From DASQVO01 sp035640715 (GTDB taxonomy: Bacteria > Actinomycetota > Actinomycetes > Streptosporangiales > Streptosporangiaceae), in the NCBI GenBank assembly GCA_035640715.1, contig DASQVO010000159.1, forward strand, positions 1-26,915: a stretch of 26,915 nucleotides of DNA. Reading direction: 5' to 3'. The notes beneath the pieces are model-generated. The model did no database searches and was not told the origin of the DNA. It saw nothing but the letters and a program-made list of their open reading frames with translations. The translations under genes and the position numbers were made by a program. Shown here in pieces: positions 16,528 to 24,595 of the stretch. Each line of letters starts with the position of its first letter. The first letter of the stretch is position 1.

Positions 16528-18252
16528 ATGCGGACAAACTCTCAGTCCGGAGCGCCCGCGTTCTCTGGCAGCCTGCTGCCGCGGCCCCGGCAGCTGGCCC
16601 TCGGCGGGCCGCCCGTGCCGTTCCGCCCGCCCATCACCCGCCTCGACCCCACGCTTCCCCCCCAGGGGTACCGGCTCCGGATGGGCGCGGATGGGGTCAG
16701 CCTGCAGGCGGCCGACGATGCGGGAGCCGCCTACGGGCGCTGCACGATCGCGCAGCTCCGGCGGGCCTGCGGCGGGGAGCTTCCGCCCGGGGAGATCACC
16801 GACTGGCCCGACCAGCAGATCCGGGGGGTGATGCTCGACATCTCCCGGTCCAAGGTGCCGACCCTGGCCACACTGCGGGATCTGGCCGACCGCCTGGCCT
16901 CGTGGAAGATCAACCAGCTTCAGCTGTATATGGAGCACACGTTCCCGTACACCGGCCACGAGGATGTGTGGCGGGACGCCTCCCCCGTCTTCCCGGACGA
17001 GATCCTGTCCCTGGACGCCTACTGCCGGGAGCGGCACATCGAGCTTGTGCCCAACCAGAACACCCTCGGGCACTTCGAGCGCTGGCTGCGCCATGGGCGC
17101 TATTTCCCCCTCGCCGCGAACCCGGGCGGCTGGCGCACCGGCAAGGGCGTCCTGATGGAGCCGATGACGCTCGGCCCTGGCCCGGCGGCGCGGGAGCTTA
17201 TCCAGGACCTGCTCGGCCAGCTGCTTCCGTGGTTCTCCAGCCGCCGGGTGAATGCCGGCTTGGACGAGCCCTGGGAACTGGGCGATGACCGCGTCAGCGA
17301 GTGGGCCGGCTGGCTGGCGTGGCTCCGTTCCCTGCGCCTGCTCGATGGGCGCGAGCTGCTGATCTGGGGAGACGTCCCGGCCGGCCACCCCGGCCTGCTC
17401 GGGTCCATTCCCGCCGGTGTCACGATCTGCGACTGGGGCTACGACGCTGGCCATCCCTTCGACCGCCGCGCGGAGGCACTGGCCCAGGCCGGCATCCCGT
17501 TCTACCTCTGCCCGGGCACCTCCAGCTGGAACAGCATCGTCGGCCGCCTGGCCAATGCGAAGGCCAACTGCGCCGCGGCGGCGGCCGCCGCCAACGACCA
17601 CGGCGCCTGCGGCTATCTCGTCACCGACTGGGGCAACGGGGGCCATCTGCAGTACCAGCCCGTCACGGAGGCGGCCCTGGCCTACGCGTCGGGCGTGGCC
17701 TGGTGCGCCGAGGCCAATCGCGACATGGACCTGGCCCGGGTGCTCGACGACGTGGTCTTCCAGGACCCGAACGGCCAGCTCGGCACGGCGGTCACGGAGA
17801 TGGGCGACGCATACCTGGCGCTGTCGGCCCCGATGCACGATGCATCGCCGCTGACCCGTCACCTGTGGCGGCCGGCGGCGGCAGTGAACGAGGAGCCGCT
17901 CACCCAGGTCACCCGGGACGGCTTCACCGAAGCCAGGGCGCGCATCACCCGCGGCCTCGACCGGCTCAGCCGCGCCTCCTGTCAGCGGGCCGACGGAGAG
18001 CTCGTGACCGCCGAACTCCGGGCCGGGGGGGAACTGGTCACGCTGCTCTGCGATGACGCTATCGCCCGCTTCGACGGCGATGGGACGCTGGCCAGCGTGC
18101 CGCATCGGCAGCGCTGTGAATTGGCCCGGGCCGTCGACGAACTGGCGCGCCGGCACCGCGACCTGTGGCTCGCGCGTAACCGGCCCGGCGGCCTTGAGGA
18201 GAGCACCAGGCAGTTCAAGGCGCTATCACTCGCCTATCGGCATGGAGGGTGA
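16528..18252 (+). CDS. GH20-like beta-N-acetylhexosaminidase
   Basis: A 574-residue protein. An N-terminal GH20b-like beta domain (about 15-95, including the DDAGAAYGRCTIAQL segment) leads into a TIM barrel beginning RGVMLDISRSKVPTL (99-113). NAGLDEPWELG (242-252) carries the Asp246-Glu247 pair expected of the substrate-assisted GH20 mechanism; the usual G-G-D-E context is altered here to G-L-D-E. Such enzymes remove terminal beta-GlcNAc or beta-GalNAc. It has no signal peptide and no clear Shine-Dalgarno. The ATG is only 23 bp from operator O3, so the transcript leader must be very short. Together with GH38, GH1 and GH36 it suggests glycoprotein-type oligosaccharides as substrate (inference). 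Confidence 0.85.
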   Translation: MRTNSQSGAPAFSGSLLPRPRQLALGGPPVPFRPPITRLDPTLPPQGYRLRMGADGVSLQAADDAGAAYGRCTIAQLRRACGGELPPGEITDWPDQQIRGVMLDISRSKVPTLATLRDLADRLASWKINQLQLYMEHTFPYTGHEDVWRDASPVFPDEILSLDAYCRERHIELVPNQNTLGHFERWLRHGRYFPLAANPGGWRTGKGVLMEPMTLGPGPAARELIQDLLGQLLPWFSSRRVNAGLDEPWELGDDRVSEWAGWLAWLRSLRLLDGRELLIWGDVPAGHPGLLGSIPAGVTICDWGYDAGHPFDRRAEALAQAGIPFYLCPGTSSWNSIVGRLANAKANCAAAAAAANDHGACGYLVTDWGNGGHLQYQPVTEAALAYASGVAWCAEANRDMDLARVLDDVVFQDPNGQLGTAVTEMGDAYLALSAPMHDASPLTRHLWRPAAAVNEEPLTQVTRDGFTEARARITRGLDRLSRASCQRADGELVTAELRAGGELVTLLCDDAIARFDGDGTLASVPHRQRCELARAVDELARRHRDLWLARNRPGGLEESTRQFKALSLAYRHGG

Positions 18253-18316
18253 GCGGGCCCATCATCTTCCCCCTCGTGGAGCGTGCCCTGTTCCCACGGG
18301 CCTCCACCGCTCCCCA

Positions 18317-18333
18317 GCCCGTGTTACGCGGGC
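18317..18333 (+). terminator. Small hairpin downstream of the GH20 gene
   Basis: GCCCG-TGTTACG-CGGGC is a 5-bp stem with a 7-base loop, 65 bp after the GH20 stop. There is no T-tract. It may attenuate readthrough before the operator-controlled MBL gene, but the support is weak. Confidence 0.25.
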
Positions 18334-18365
18334 CGCCGCGCGAGAAACGGCGATGTGGGGGCATA

Positions 18366-18379
18366 TGGGAACGTTATCA
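18366..18379. promoter_or_regulatory. Candidate LacI-family operator O4
   Basis: TGGGAACGTTATCA fits TGNNAACGTTNNCA and shares 11 of 14 bases with the site at 16491. It lies 55 bp before the start of the MBL-fold gene, which suggests that gene and the GH36 gene have their own LacI-controlled promoter. Confidence 0.6.
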
Positions 18380-18420
18380 GATAGGTTCAGGGGAAACGCG
18401 TCACTGTGGGCACCTCTGAT

Positions 18421-18426
18421 AAGGAG
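18421..18426 (+). promoter_or_regulatory. Ribosome binding site of the MBL-fold gene
   Basis: AAGGAG eight bases before ATG 18435. It overlaps an in-frame GTG at 18426, which rules out that GTG as the start. Confidence 0.75.
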
Positions 18427-18434
18427 TGACCGCT

Positions 18435-20264
18435 ATGCCTGCCGGCGACCTGGACGTGGTAGCGGAAGATGTCTTCCGATTCCGGGACACCTGCAACGTC
18501 TATGTCCTGCGCTCCGGGTGCCGGGCAATTCTCATCGACTTCGGCCGCGGGAAGGTTCTTGACCACCTCGGCGAGCTCGGCGTCGACGAGGTCACCGACG
18601 TTCTCGTCACGCATCACCACCGCGACCAGATCCAGGGCATCCATGACGCCGTGGACGCGGGTATCCGGGTCTCCGTCCCGCCGCTCGAGCGGGAGCTCAT
18701 CCAGGATGTCGACCAGTACTGGCAGGCCCGGCAGATCAGCAACTACTACGATCTCCGCCAGGATCGGTTTTCCCTCCTCAGCAGTGCGCCGGTAACCGGA
18801 TGGGTGCGCGAGTACGACTGGGCACAGTACGGCGACTTCCGGGTGCTGAGCGTGCCGACGCCCGGGCACACGGTCGGATCGGAGACCTACCTCGTCCGGA
18901 TCGACGGCCGGCTGCTGGCGTTCTGCGGGGACCTCATCTACGGACTGGGCAAGGTGTGGTCGCTGGCGGCAACGCAGTGGAGCTACTCCGGCGTCGAGGG
19001 CCTCGTCGCCACGATGTCCTCGTGCCACGAGCTTGGCCGGCACGATGCCGACCTGCTGCTCCCCTCGCACGGCGAGCCGATACGCTCCCCCGCCCCGGCC
19101 CTGGCCCTGGTTCAGCGCCGTCTCCAGGAACTCGTGGACAACTGGAGGGAGGAAAGCTGGTCGGTAACGGACTGGTACCGCGAGCCGTGGGTGGCCATCA
19201 GCCCTCACCTGCTGCGCAACCGCACGTCCGTCGCGACAAGCTATGCGCTCATCTCTGACAGCGGCAACGCCCTGCTGCTGGACTATGGCTACGACATCTG
19301 CGGGGGGATGCTGGGGCCGAGCGACCGGGCCGCCCGGCGGCCGCTGCTCACCTCGCTGCGCCAGCTGCGGGAGCGCTTCGGAATCGAGCGGGTCGAGGCC
19401 GCCATCCCGACCCACTACCACGATGACCACGTCGCCGGGTTCAACTTGCTCCGGGAGAGGTGGGGGTGTGAGATCTGGGCACTGGAGGAGGTCGCCTCCG
19501 TCCTCGAGCACCCCGAACACTACGACCTGCCCTGCCTCTGGCACGATCCGATACCCGTGCAGCGCCGGATTCAGGCGGGGGAGACGGTGCGGTGGCGCGA
19601 ATACGACCTGACCCTCCATCCCCTGCCCGGGCACACGCTCTACGCCTGTGCCATCGCCTTCGAGGTTGACGGCCAGAAGGTCATCGCCACGGGCGACCAG
19701 CAGGATGGCGGATGGGCGGAGGGGCAGCGGAGTGAACTGCTCAATTACCAGTACCGCAACCGCTTCCGCGTCGATGACTTTGTCCGCAGCGCGGAGCTGT
19801 ACCAGCGGCTGCAGCCCGACCTGCTGATCAGCGGTCACTGGGGCCCGCGCCGGGTGGACCAGGCCTATCTGGATATGCTGCGGCAACGCGGACAGCGCCT
19901 CGCTGACCTGCATCGTCAGCTGCTGCCCCTGGAGCATGTCGACTTCGGGGCCGAGGGCTTCGGCGCCAGGATCGAGCCGTATCTCTCCCGGCTGGCCGTG
20001 GGCGAATGCCAGGATCTGACCGTCGAGGTGAAGAATCCCTTCACCCGTCTGGAGACGGCCCGGGTGGAGCTCGTCGTCCCGCCGGGCTGGGCCGCTGAGC
20101 CGCCTTGCCAGGAGGTGACGCTCGACGGTCTCGCCGAGGCCAGGCTCACCTTCAAGCTCACCCCCGGCCAGGAGCCGGTACGCCGGGCGAGAGTGGCGGT
20201 CGAGCTTGACGTCGGCGGCTATGCGTTCGGCCAGCAGGCCGAGGCTCTCGTGAACGTCGAATGA
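18435..20264 (+). CDS. Tandem metallo-beta-lactamase-fold protein with C-terminal NEW3-like domain
   Basis: A 609-residue protein made of two MBL-fold domains. The first (about 1-230) has THHHRDQ (59-65), PGHTVG with His145, CGD with Asp166 and SHG with His212. The second (about 255-500) has THYHDDH (326-332), PGHT with His400, ATGD with Asp421 and SGHWG with His468. Residues 520-609 look like a beta-sandwich of the NEW3/NPCBM-associated type found in glycan-active proteins. In the first domain the H-x-H-x-D-H motif ends in Gln, so that site may be altered or bind one metal, while the second is intact. MBL folds hydrolyse esters, thioesters, lactams, lactones or phosphodiesters; no substrate can be read from the sequence. 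It overlaps the GH36 gene by ATGA and lacks a signal peptide. Confidence 0.85.
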   Translation: MPAGDLDVVAEDVFRFRDTCNVYVLRSGCRAILIDFGRGKVLDHLGELGVDEVTDVLVTHHHRDQIQGIHDAVDAGIRVSVPPLERELIQDVDQYWQARQISNYYDLRQDRFSLLSSAPVTGWVREYDWAQYGDFRVLSVPTPGHTVGSETYLVRIDGRLLAFCGDLIYGLGKVWSLAATQWSYSGVEGLVATMSSCHELGRHDADLLLPSHGEPIRSPAPALALVQRRLQELVDNWREESWSVTDWYREPWVAISPHLLRNRTSVATSYALISDSGNALLLDYGYDICGGMLGPSDRAARRPLLTSLRQLRERFGIERVEAAIPTHYHDDHVAGFNLLRERWGCEIWALEEVASVLEHPEHYDLPCLWHDPIPVQRRIQAGETVRWREYDLTLHPLPGHTLYACAIAFEVDGQKVIATGDQQDGGWAEGQRSELLNYQYRNRFRVDDFVRSAELYQRLQPDLLISGHWGPRRVDQAYLDMLRQRGQRLADLHRQLLPLEHVDFGAEGFGARIEPYLSRLAVGECQDLTVEVKNPFTRLETARVELVVPPGWAAEPPCQEVTLDGLAEARLTFKLTPGQEPVRRARVAVELDVGGYAFGQQAEALVNVE

Positions 20265-22060
20265 CCGGCACCGGACGCACGCTGGAGCTCAACGGGCCCA
20301 GCTACCGCCTCACGCTGGGCTCCCGCGGCGGATGGGCCGAGCTGTCGGGCGCCTCCGGCGCTCCCCTGCTCCGGCTCAGCCTGCTGTCCTCCCTCGACAC
20401 GGTCGGGCAGCGGGACGAGACGGTCGAGATAGGGACAGCGGAGATCTCCCGCCGCCGGGAACCGGGCACGGGCTGGCCGTTGATCACCGTGCGCCGGCGC
20501 TCCACCTGCTGGGAAGAGGCGGTGCTCCGCCTGGAGTGCCGGCCCGACGGCGTGGAGATCCGGTCGGAGGTGTGGGGGCAGGGACGCCTCGGCGAGGTGC
20601 ACCTGCTCGGCGGCCGCTCCATTGCCACGGGGGCACAGGGTTTCCTGCACACGGGATGCACCCTGCCTACCCTCTTCTCCCCTAGCCCGGAAGACCCCCG
20701 CCGATTGCTCCGCCGCGCCTCATCCGCCGCGGTCATCGGGGTGACCGGCGATAGCCTGCCCGGGCGGGGGCACTGGTTCTTCACCCCGGCACCGCTGTAC
20801 CTGGCCCTGTCCCGCCAGCAGCCGCAGGCCGCGCCGGACGCACCGGCCGAGGGAGGCTGGCTCGGGCTGGGCCTGCTCGGCGCGGTGGATGAGCTCGACT
20901 TCACTGAACTCGCGTACCTCCCCGCCGACCAGGGATTCCATCTATGCGTCGACTACGAAGGCCATCGGGCTGTCGATGGGCACTTCCGCACACCGGCGCT
21001 GCTGCTCACCCCGGGACAGCCGACTCCATATGCGGGGCTGCGCGCGTACCGTGCCGCGCTCGTTGAGCGCGGCCTCGCGGCGCCACCCCGTCCTAGGGCG
21101 CGGCCGCGATGGTGGACCCGGCCCATGTTCTGCGGCTGGGGCGCCCAGTGCAGCCGTGCCGCACACGACAAGGTGACCGCTCAGGAGGTGTGCACCCAGG
21201 CGGCCTACGACACCTTCCTCGCTGAGCTGGCGGATCACGGGCTTACGCCCCCGACGATCGTCATCGATGACGGCTGGCAGCGGCAGTACGGCCGGCCTGA
21301 ACCCGATACCGGGCGATGGCCCGACCTCCCAGCGTGGATCGCACGGCGGCACCAGGCCGGTCAGCGGGTGCTGCTGTGGTGGAAGGCATGGGACACCGAG
21401 GGGATCCCGCCCGAGTGGTGCGTCGGCAACAGCGCGGGACGGCCCGTCGCTCTCGACCCGGGACATCCCGACGGCGCGCGGCTCCTCACGCACAGCATGG
21501 CCGCCATGCTCTCGGCGCAAGGCCTGGACGCCGACGGCCTCAAGATCGACTTCACCGCCCGGACACCGAGCGGGCAGGGGCTGACCACGGCGTCAGGACG
21601 CTGGGGCATCTCCCTGCTCCATGAGCTGCTCGCTCAGGTCTACGCCGCCGCCAAGGCGGTCAAGCCGGACGCCCTCATCATCACTCACGCGCCGCATCCC
21701 GGCTTCGCCGACGTGACCGACATGATCCGGCTCAACGACATGCTGCGCCTCGATGAAGAGCACCCGGAAAGCCCGGTCGTGAGCCAGATGCGCTACCGCG
21801 CCGAGGTCGTCCGCGCCGCATGCCCTGAACTGCTCATCGATACCGACGACTGGTGTGCCCCCGGCCTCTCCCAGTGGCGGGAGTACCTGGCCGCCAAGAG
21901 CGGCATCGGGGTACCCGCGCTGTACTACACCACGCACCTCGACCGTACGGGCGAGGCACTCGAGCCCTGCGACTACGCTGCCCTGCGCGAGCTGTGGACG
22001 GCCAGCATGGTCACAGCCGGCGCAGCAGCGCCGCCGCCTCGGGACCGCGGTCCCAGGTGA
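20261..22060 (+). CDS. GH36-like alpha-galactosidase, probably 3'-truncated
   Basis: A 599-residue clan GH-D enzyme with an N-terminal beta-sandwich (about 1-270) and a TIM barrel. The barrel shows VIDDGWQRQYG (about 334-344), VLLWWKAW and the nucleophile motif LKIDF with Asp430. It starts with ATGA overlapping the stop of the MBL gene, so the two are translationally coupled. The last 14 or so residues (A-A-P-P-P-R-D-R-G-P-R) do not look like a GH36 tail. They are antisense to a PucR-like remnant on the other strand, so the gene end was probably exchanged in a recombination event near 22010. The barrel appears nearly complete, but a C-terminal beta domain is missing, so activity is uncertain. 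The specificity could also be alpha-N-acetylgalactosaminidase-like. Confidence 0.8.
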   Translation: MTGTGRTLELNGPSYRLTLGSRGGWAELSGASGAPLLRLSLLSSLDTVGQRDETVEIGTAEISRRREPGTGWPLITVRRRSTCWEEAVLRLECRPDGVEIRSEVWGQGRLGEVHLLGGRSIATGAQGFLHTGCTLPTLFSPSPEDPRRLLRRASSAAVIGVTGDSLPGRGHWFFTPAPLYLALSRQQPQAAPDAPAEGGWLGLGLLGAVDELDFTELAYLPADQGFHLCVDYEGHRAVDGHFRTPALLLTPGQPTPYAGLRAYRAALVERGLAAPPRPRARPRWWTRPMFCGWGAQCSRAAHDKVTAQEVCTQAAYDTFLAELADHGLTPPTIVIDDGWQRQYGRPEPDTGRWPDLPAWIARRHQAGQRVLLWWKAWDTEGIPPEWCVGNSAGRPVALDPGHPDGARLLTHSMAAMLSAQGLDADGLKIDFTARTPSGQGLTTASGRWGISLLHELLAQVYAAAKAVKPDALIITHAPHPGFADVTDMIRLNDMLRLDEEHPESPVVSQMRYRAEVVRAACPELLIDTDDWCAPGLSQWREYLAAKSGIGVPALYYTTHLDRTGEALEPCDYAALRELWTASMVTAGAAAPPPRDRGPR

Positions 22061-22169
22061 CATCACTGTCAAGGCCGCTGGCCCCGGCCAGAACCTCGAT
22101 CCGGAGGTGCGGCTGGCCCGCGAGGTCCCGAACGCTGATGCTCACCGGTAACCGTCCATCGCTGTTCAT
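22011..22169 (-). pseudogene. N-terminal fragment of a PucR-family regulator
   Basis: A 52-codon frame starting at ATG 22169. It contains ISVRDLAGQPHLRIEVLAGA followed by S-G-L-D-S-D-V-T-W, the characteristic start of the purine-catabolism-regulator-like (PucR) N-terminal domain (S/T-V-R-D-L ... L-R-V-L-A-G-A-x-G-L-D-R-x-V-x-W). After V-T-W the sequence jumps to G-P-E-A-A-A-L-L-R-R-L and stops, whereas complete PucR proteins are about 500 residues. It is a remnant. PucR genes often lie beside amidohydrolase and deacetylase genes like those downstream, so it was probably their divergent regulator before being cut. Confidence 0.6.
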
Positions 22170-22304
22170 ACGATCGTACAAGTGCGTCATAGGCGATTGT
22201 GCCGATCGGACACTGTTCGGTTTCCACGCCCAGTGATGACATTCCATTCCTTAGGCTTGAGCCATTCGATTTCGCAGGTCAGACGGGTTAGGCGGGTGTC
22301 ATCC

Positions 22305-22451
22305 ATGAGCGACAGGCCCGAGCTGCCGGGCGAGGCGGGTACGCAGCCCGGCGCTCCCGCGGCGGTGGCGTTCCTCGCCGATCCGCGGGTTGGCGCGATG
22401 ACCGGGCAGATCCTGCACGTGAACGGAGGTGAGGTGCGATGCCGGGCCTGA
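22305..22451 (+). pseudogene. C-terminal fragment of a short-chain dehydrogenase/reductase
   Basis: About 48 codons ending A-A-V-A-F-L-A-D-P-R-V-G-A-M-T-G-Q-I-L-H-V-N-G-G, the standard C-terminus of FabG-like SDRs (V-A-F-L-A-S ... I-T-G-Q ... V-D-G-G). The Rossmann fold and the Tyr-x3-Lys active site are absent. The stop overlaps the start of the ureohydrolase gene by 13 bp, as in an operon, so a complete SDR once preceded it. The nearby ATG at 22305 may be incidental. Confidence 0.65.
22425..22430 (+). promoter_or_regulatory. Ribosome binding site of the ureohydrolase gene
   Basis: GGAGGT eight bases before the ATG at 22439, located within the SDR remnant. It shows that the gene was translated from a polycistronic message with the lost SDR. 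Confidence 0.7.
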
Positions 22452-23419
22452 ATGCGGGCGACCGCGCCAGCGGTCCCGGGCCGGTCGTGGGCCAGACGGA
22501 CGGGCTTGCCGTGCCCCGGTACGCCGGGCTGACGACGTTCGCCCGGCTGCCCCGTCTGGAGGATGCCGGACGGCACGACGTCGCTGTCGTCGGCGTGCCG
22601 TTCGACTCCGGGGTCACCTACCGGCCGGGGGCCCGGTTCGGCCCCGCGCACATCCGGCAGGCCTCCCGGCTGCTGCGGCCGTACAACCAGTCACAGCAGG
22701 TGTACCCGTTCCGGAACCAGCAGGTGGTCGATGCCGGTGACATCGCCTGCAACCCGTTCGACATCCGCGCGGCCATCGGCCAGATCGAGCGGGCCGCGGC
22801 CGGGCTCGCGCCAGACGGCCAGCCGCTCGTCGCGCTCGGCGGCGACCACACCATCGCGCTGCCGCTGCTGCGGGCCGCCCGTCGCGTACACGGGCCGGTC
22901 GCGCTGGTGCACTTCGACGCGCATCTCGACACCTGGCCGGCGTACTTCGGCGAGGAGTACACGCACGGCTCGCCGTTCCGCCGTGCCGCCGAGGAAGGGC
23001 TGTTCGTGCCCGGTCGCAGCGCCCACGTCGGCATCCGCGGCTCGCTCTACGACGCCGGTGACCTGAGCGATGACGCGAAGCTGGGATTCCAGGTCTTCAG
23101 CTGCACCGACATCGACGACGCAGGGGTTGCGGCCACCATCGAACGGCTGCGCGAGCAGGTCGGCGACCGGCCGCTGTATGTGTCGATCGACGTTGACGTC
23201 CTGGATCCTGCGTTCGCCCCGGCGACCGGAACGCCAGAGGCGGGCGGCCTGTCCAGCCGTGAGCTGATGCGTTTCGTCCGCGGTCTGGCCGGGACCCGCC
23301 TGGTGGGCGCCGACATCGTGGAAGTCTCGCCCGCCTACGACCACGCGGAGATCACCGGCGTGGCAGCGGCCAACCTGGCGTATGAGTTCATCTCGCTGTT
23401 CGCCGGAGCACGAGCGTGA
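22439..23419 (+). CDS. Agmatinase-type ureohydrolase
   Basis: A 326-residue member of the arginase/agmatinase superfamily. The binuclear manganese site is visible as GGDHT (about 140), DAHLD (about 160) and SIDVDVLDPAFAP (about 248-260), with VGVPFDSGVTYRPGARFGP near the N-terminus. These enzymes hydrolyse a guanidino group to release urea; agmatine, guanidinobutyrate and other guanidino compounds are all possible and cannot be separated here. It starts at an ATG with a good GGAGGT site and overlaps the following deacetylase gene by GTGA, so the two are coupled. It is intact and cytoplasmic. The locus has lost its SDR and its probable PucR regulator. Confidence 0.92.
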   Translation: MPGLNAGDRASGPGPVVGQTDGLAVPRYAGLTTFARLPRLEDAGRHDVAVVGVPFDSGVTYRPGARFGPAHIRQASRLLRPYNQSQQVYPFRNQQVVDAGDIACNPFDIRAAIGQIERAAAGLAPDGQPLVALGGDHTIALPLLRAARRVHGPVALVHFDAHLDTWPAYFGEEYTHGSPFRRAAEEGLFVPGRSAHVGIRGSLYDAGDLSDDAKLGFQVFSCTDIDDAGVAATIERLREQVGDRPLYVSIDVDVLDPAFAPATGTPEAGGLSSRELMRFVRGLAGTRLVGADIVEVSPAYDHAEITGVAAANLAYEFISLFAGARA

Positions 23420-24294
23420 CCGGGACGGTACCGGGGCCGGGGCCGGGGTTCTGCATGACCTGGCCCGGCGGCAAACGGGCTGCCGCCTGCTTCGCGTTCG
23501 ACCTCGACGCCGAGTCCGCGATCCTGTCCGCTGACCCGGGCGCGGCGTCACGGATGAGCGTGATGAGCCACCAGTCCTACGGCCCGGTGACCGGCGTTCC
23601 CCGGCTGCTGCGGCTGCTGGACAGCCATGACATCCGCGCCACATTCTTCGTGCCCGGCTACACCGCGCGCCGTTACCCAGAGGTGGTCCGCTCCATTGCC
23701 GCGGCCGGTCACGAGATTGCGCACCACGGCTACCTGCACGAGCCGCTCACCGGCGTCGATGAGGCCACCGAGACCGGCTACCTTGAGCGCGGGCTCGAGG
23801 CCCTCACCGAGGTGACCGGCGAGCGGCCGGTCGGCTACCGGGCGCCGCTGTGGGAGCTCAACTACCGCTCACCGGGCCTGCTCGTCGACCACGGGTTCCT
23901 GTACGACTCCAGCCTGATGGATTCCGACTGGCCCTACGAGCTCCGGGCCGGAACGGGCAGCCTGGTGGAGATACCCATTCAGTGGGCACTCGACGACTGG
24001 GAGCAGTACTGCTACGTTCCCGGCGTGTTTGGCAGCGGGCTGATCGAGAGCCCGGCCAAGGCCGCCGACCTATGGTCACGTGAGCTGGCGGCCATGCGTG
24101 AGGAACACGGCTGCTTCGTGCTTACCGCGCACCCATTCCTGTCCGGACGGCCATCCCGCGCCGCCGCGCTCAGCCGCATCATGACGGAAGCGGCCACCGG
24201 CGGGGACGTCTGGATCACGACGCTGGCCGAGGTCGCCGCGCATGTCCGCGGCCTCGGGCTGCCGCCCAGGCAGCTGACCCAGCCGGTGATCTGA
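23416..24294 (+). CDS. Polysaccharide deacetylase family protein (NodB homology, PgdA/PuuE-like)
   Basis: A 292-residue protein starting at GTG 23416, which overlaps the stop of the ureohydrolase gene. NodB-type motifs are visible: AFDLDAES (about 27-34), RATFFVPGY, HEIAHHGYLHEPL (metal-binding His pair), GYRAPLWELN and LTAHPFLSGR. The IPIQWALDDWEQY segment and the lack of a signal peptide resemble the cyclic-imidase/allantoinase-like and Helicobacter PgdA-like branch rather than secreted chitin deacetylases. Coupling to a ureohydrolase suggests C-N bond hydrolysis in catabolism of a guanidino, ureido or purine compound (inference). It is intact, and no clear terminator follows. Confidence 0.88.
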   Translation: MTGTVPGPGPGFCMTWPGGKRAAACFAFDLDAESAILSADPGAASRMSVMSHQSYGPVTGVPRLLRLLDSHDIRATFFVPGYTARRYPEVVRSIAAAGHEIAHHGYLHEPLTGVDEATETGYLERGLEALTEVTGERPVGYRAPLWELNYRSPGLLVDHGFLYDSSLMDSDWPYELRAGTGSLVEIPIQWALDDWEQYCYVPGVFGSGLIESPAKAADLWSRELAAMREEHGCFVLTAHPFLSGRPSRAAALSRIMTEAATGGDVWITTLAEVAAHVRGLGLPPRQLTQPVI

Positions 24295-24408
24295 ATCCTC
24301 ACGGCCCGGCATGGGTCGGACCTGCGGTTGAGATCTCGGCAGTTCTCATCGGTTCCGGGCAGATCTTGCGGCGATGTGCCCTGAATGTGCCCCCGGCTGA
24401 GGTTGCCG
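24295..24408. other. Spacer between deacetylase gene and mobile-element repeat
   Basis: No gene is seen. A short direct repeat GTGCCC (24377 and 24388 area) lies just before the left inverted repeat. Confidence 0.3.
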
Positions 24409-24451
24409 TTGACACTTAAATGTCAATTGGGGTCAGTGAAGGCCAACCCTT
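24409..24451 (+). repeat. Left 43-bp terminal inverted repeat of a putative mobile element
   Basis: Begins with the near-palindrome TTGACACTTAAATGTCAA (24409-24426) followed by TTGGGGTCAGTGAAGGCC and AACCCTT. Its reverse complement recurs at 25051-25087 plus 25226-25232, with one base inserted and one substitution, once the nested insertion at 25088-25225 is removed. The flanks outside the repeats do not match, so the similarity is confined to the element ends. Confidence 0.75.
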
Positions 24452-24595
24452 GTGACGGCGATGAGCACCTGGACCCGCCCGCCGATGACCATCCGCCGGA
24501 TCTCGGGCTGCCCTCGAAGACCGTGAAGTTGTCGGGCGTGTCTGCCTGTGAGCAGGGCTTCTGGTCCGATTCTTTCTGTATTCGACCAGTTACTT

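Noticed and set aside
16348..18156. Minus-strand open frame extending the GH38 gene upstream by about 600 codons
   Set aside because: It is antisense to the GH20 gene, has no homology of its own, and the AAGGAGG-TTG start at 16347 explains the GH38 N-terminus.
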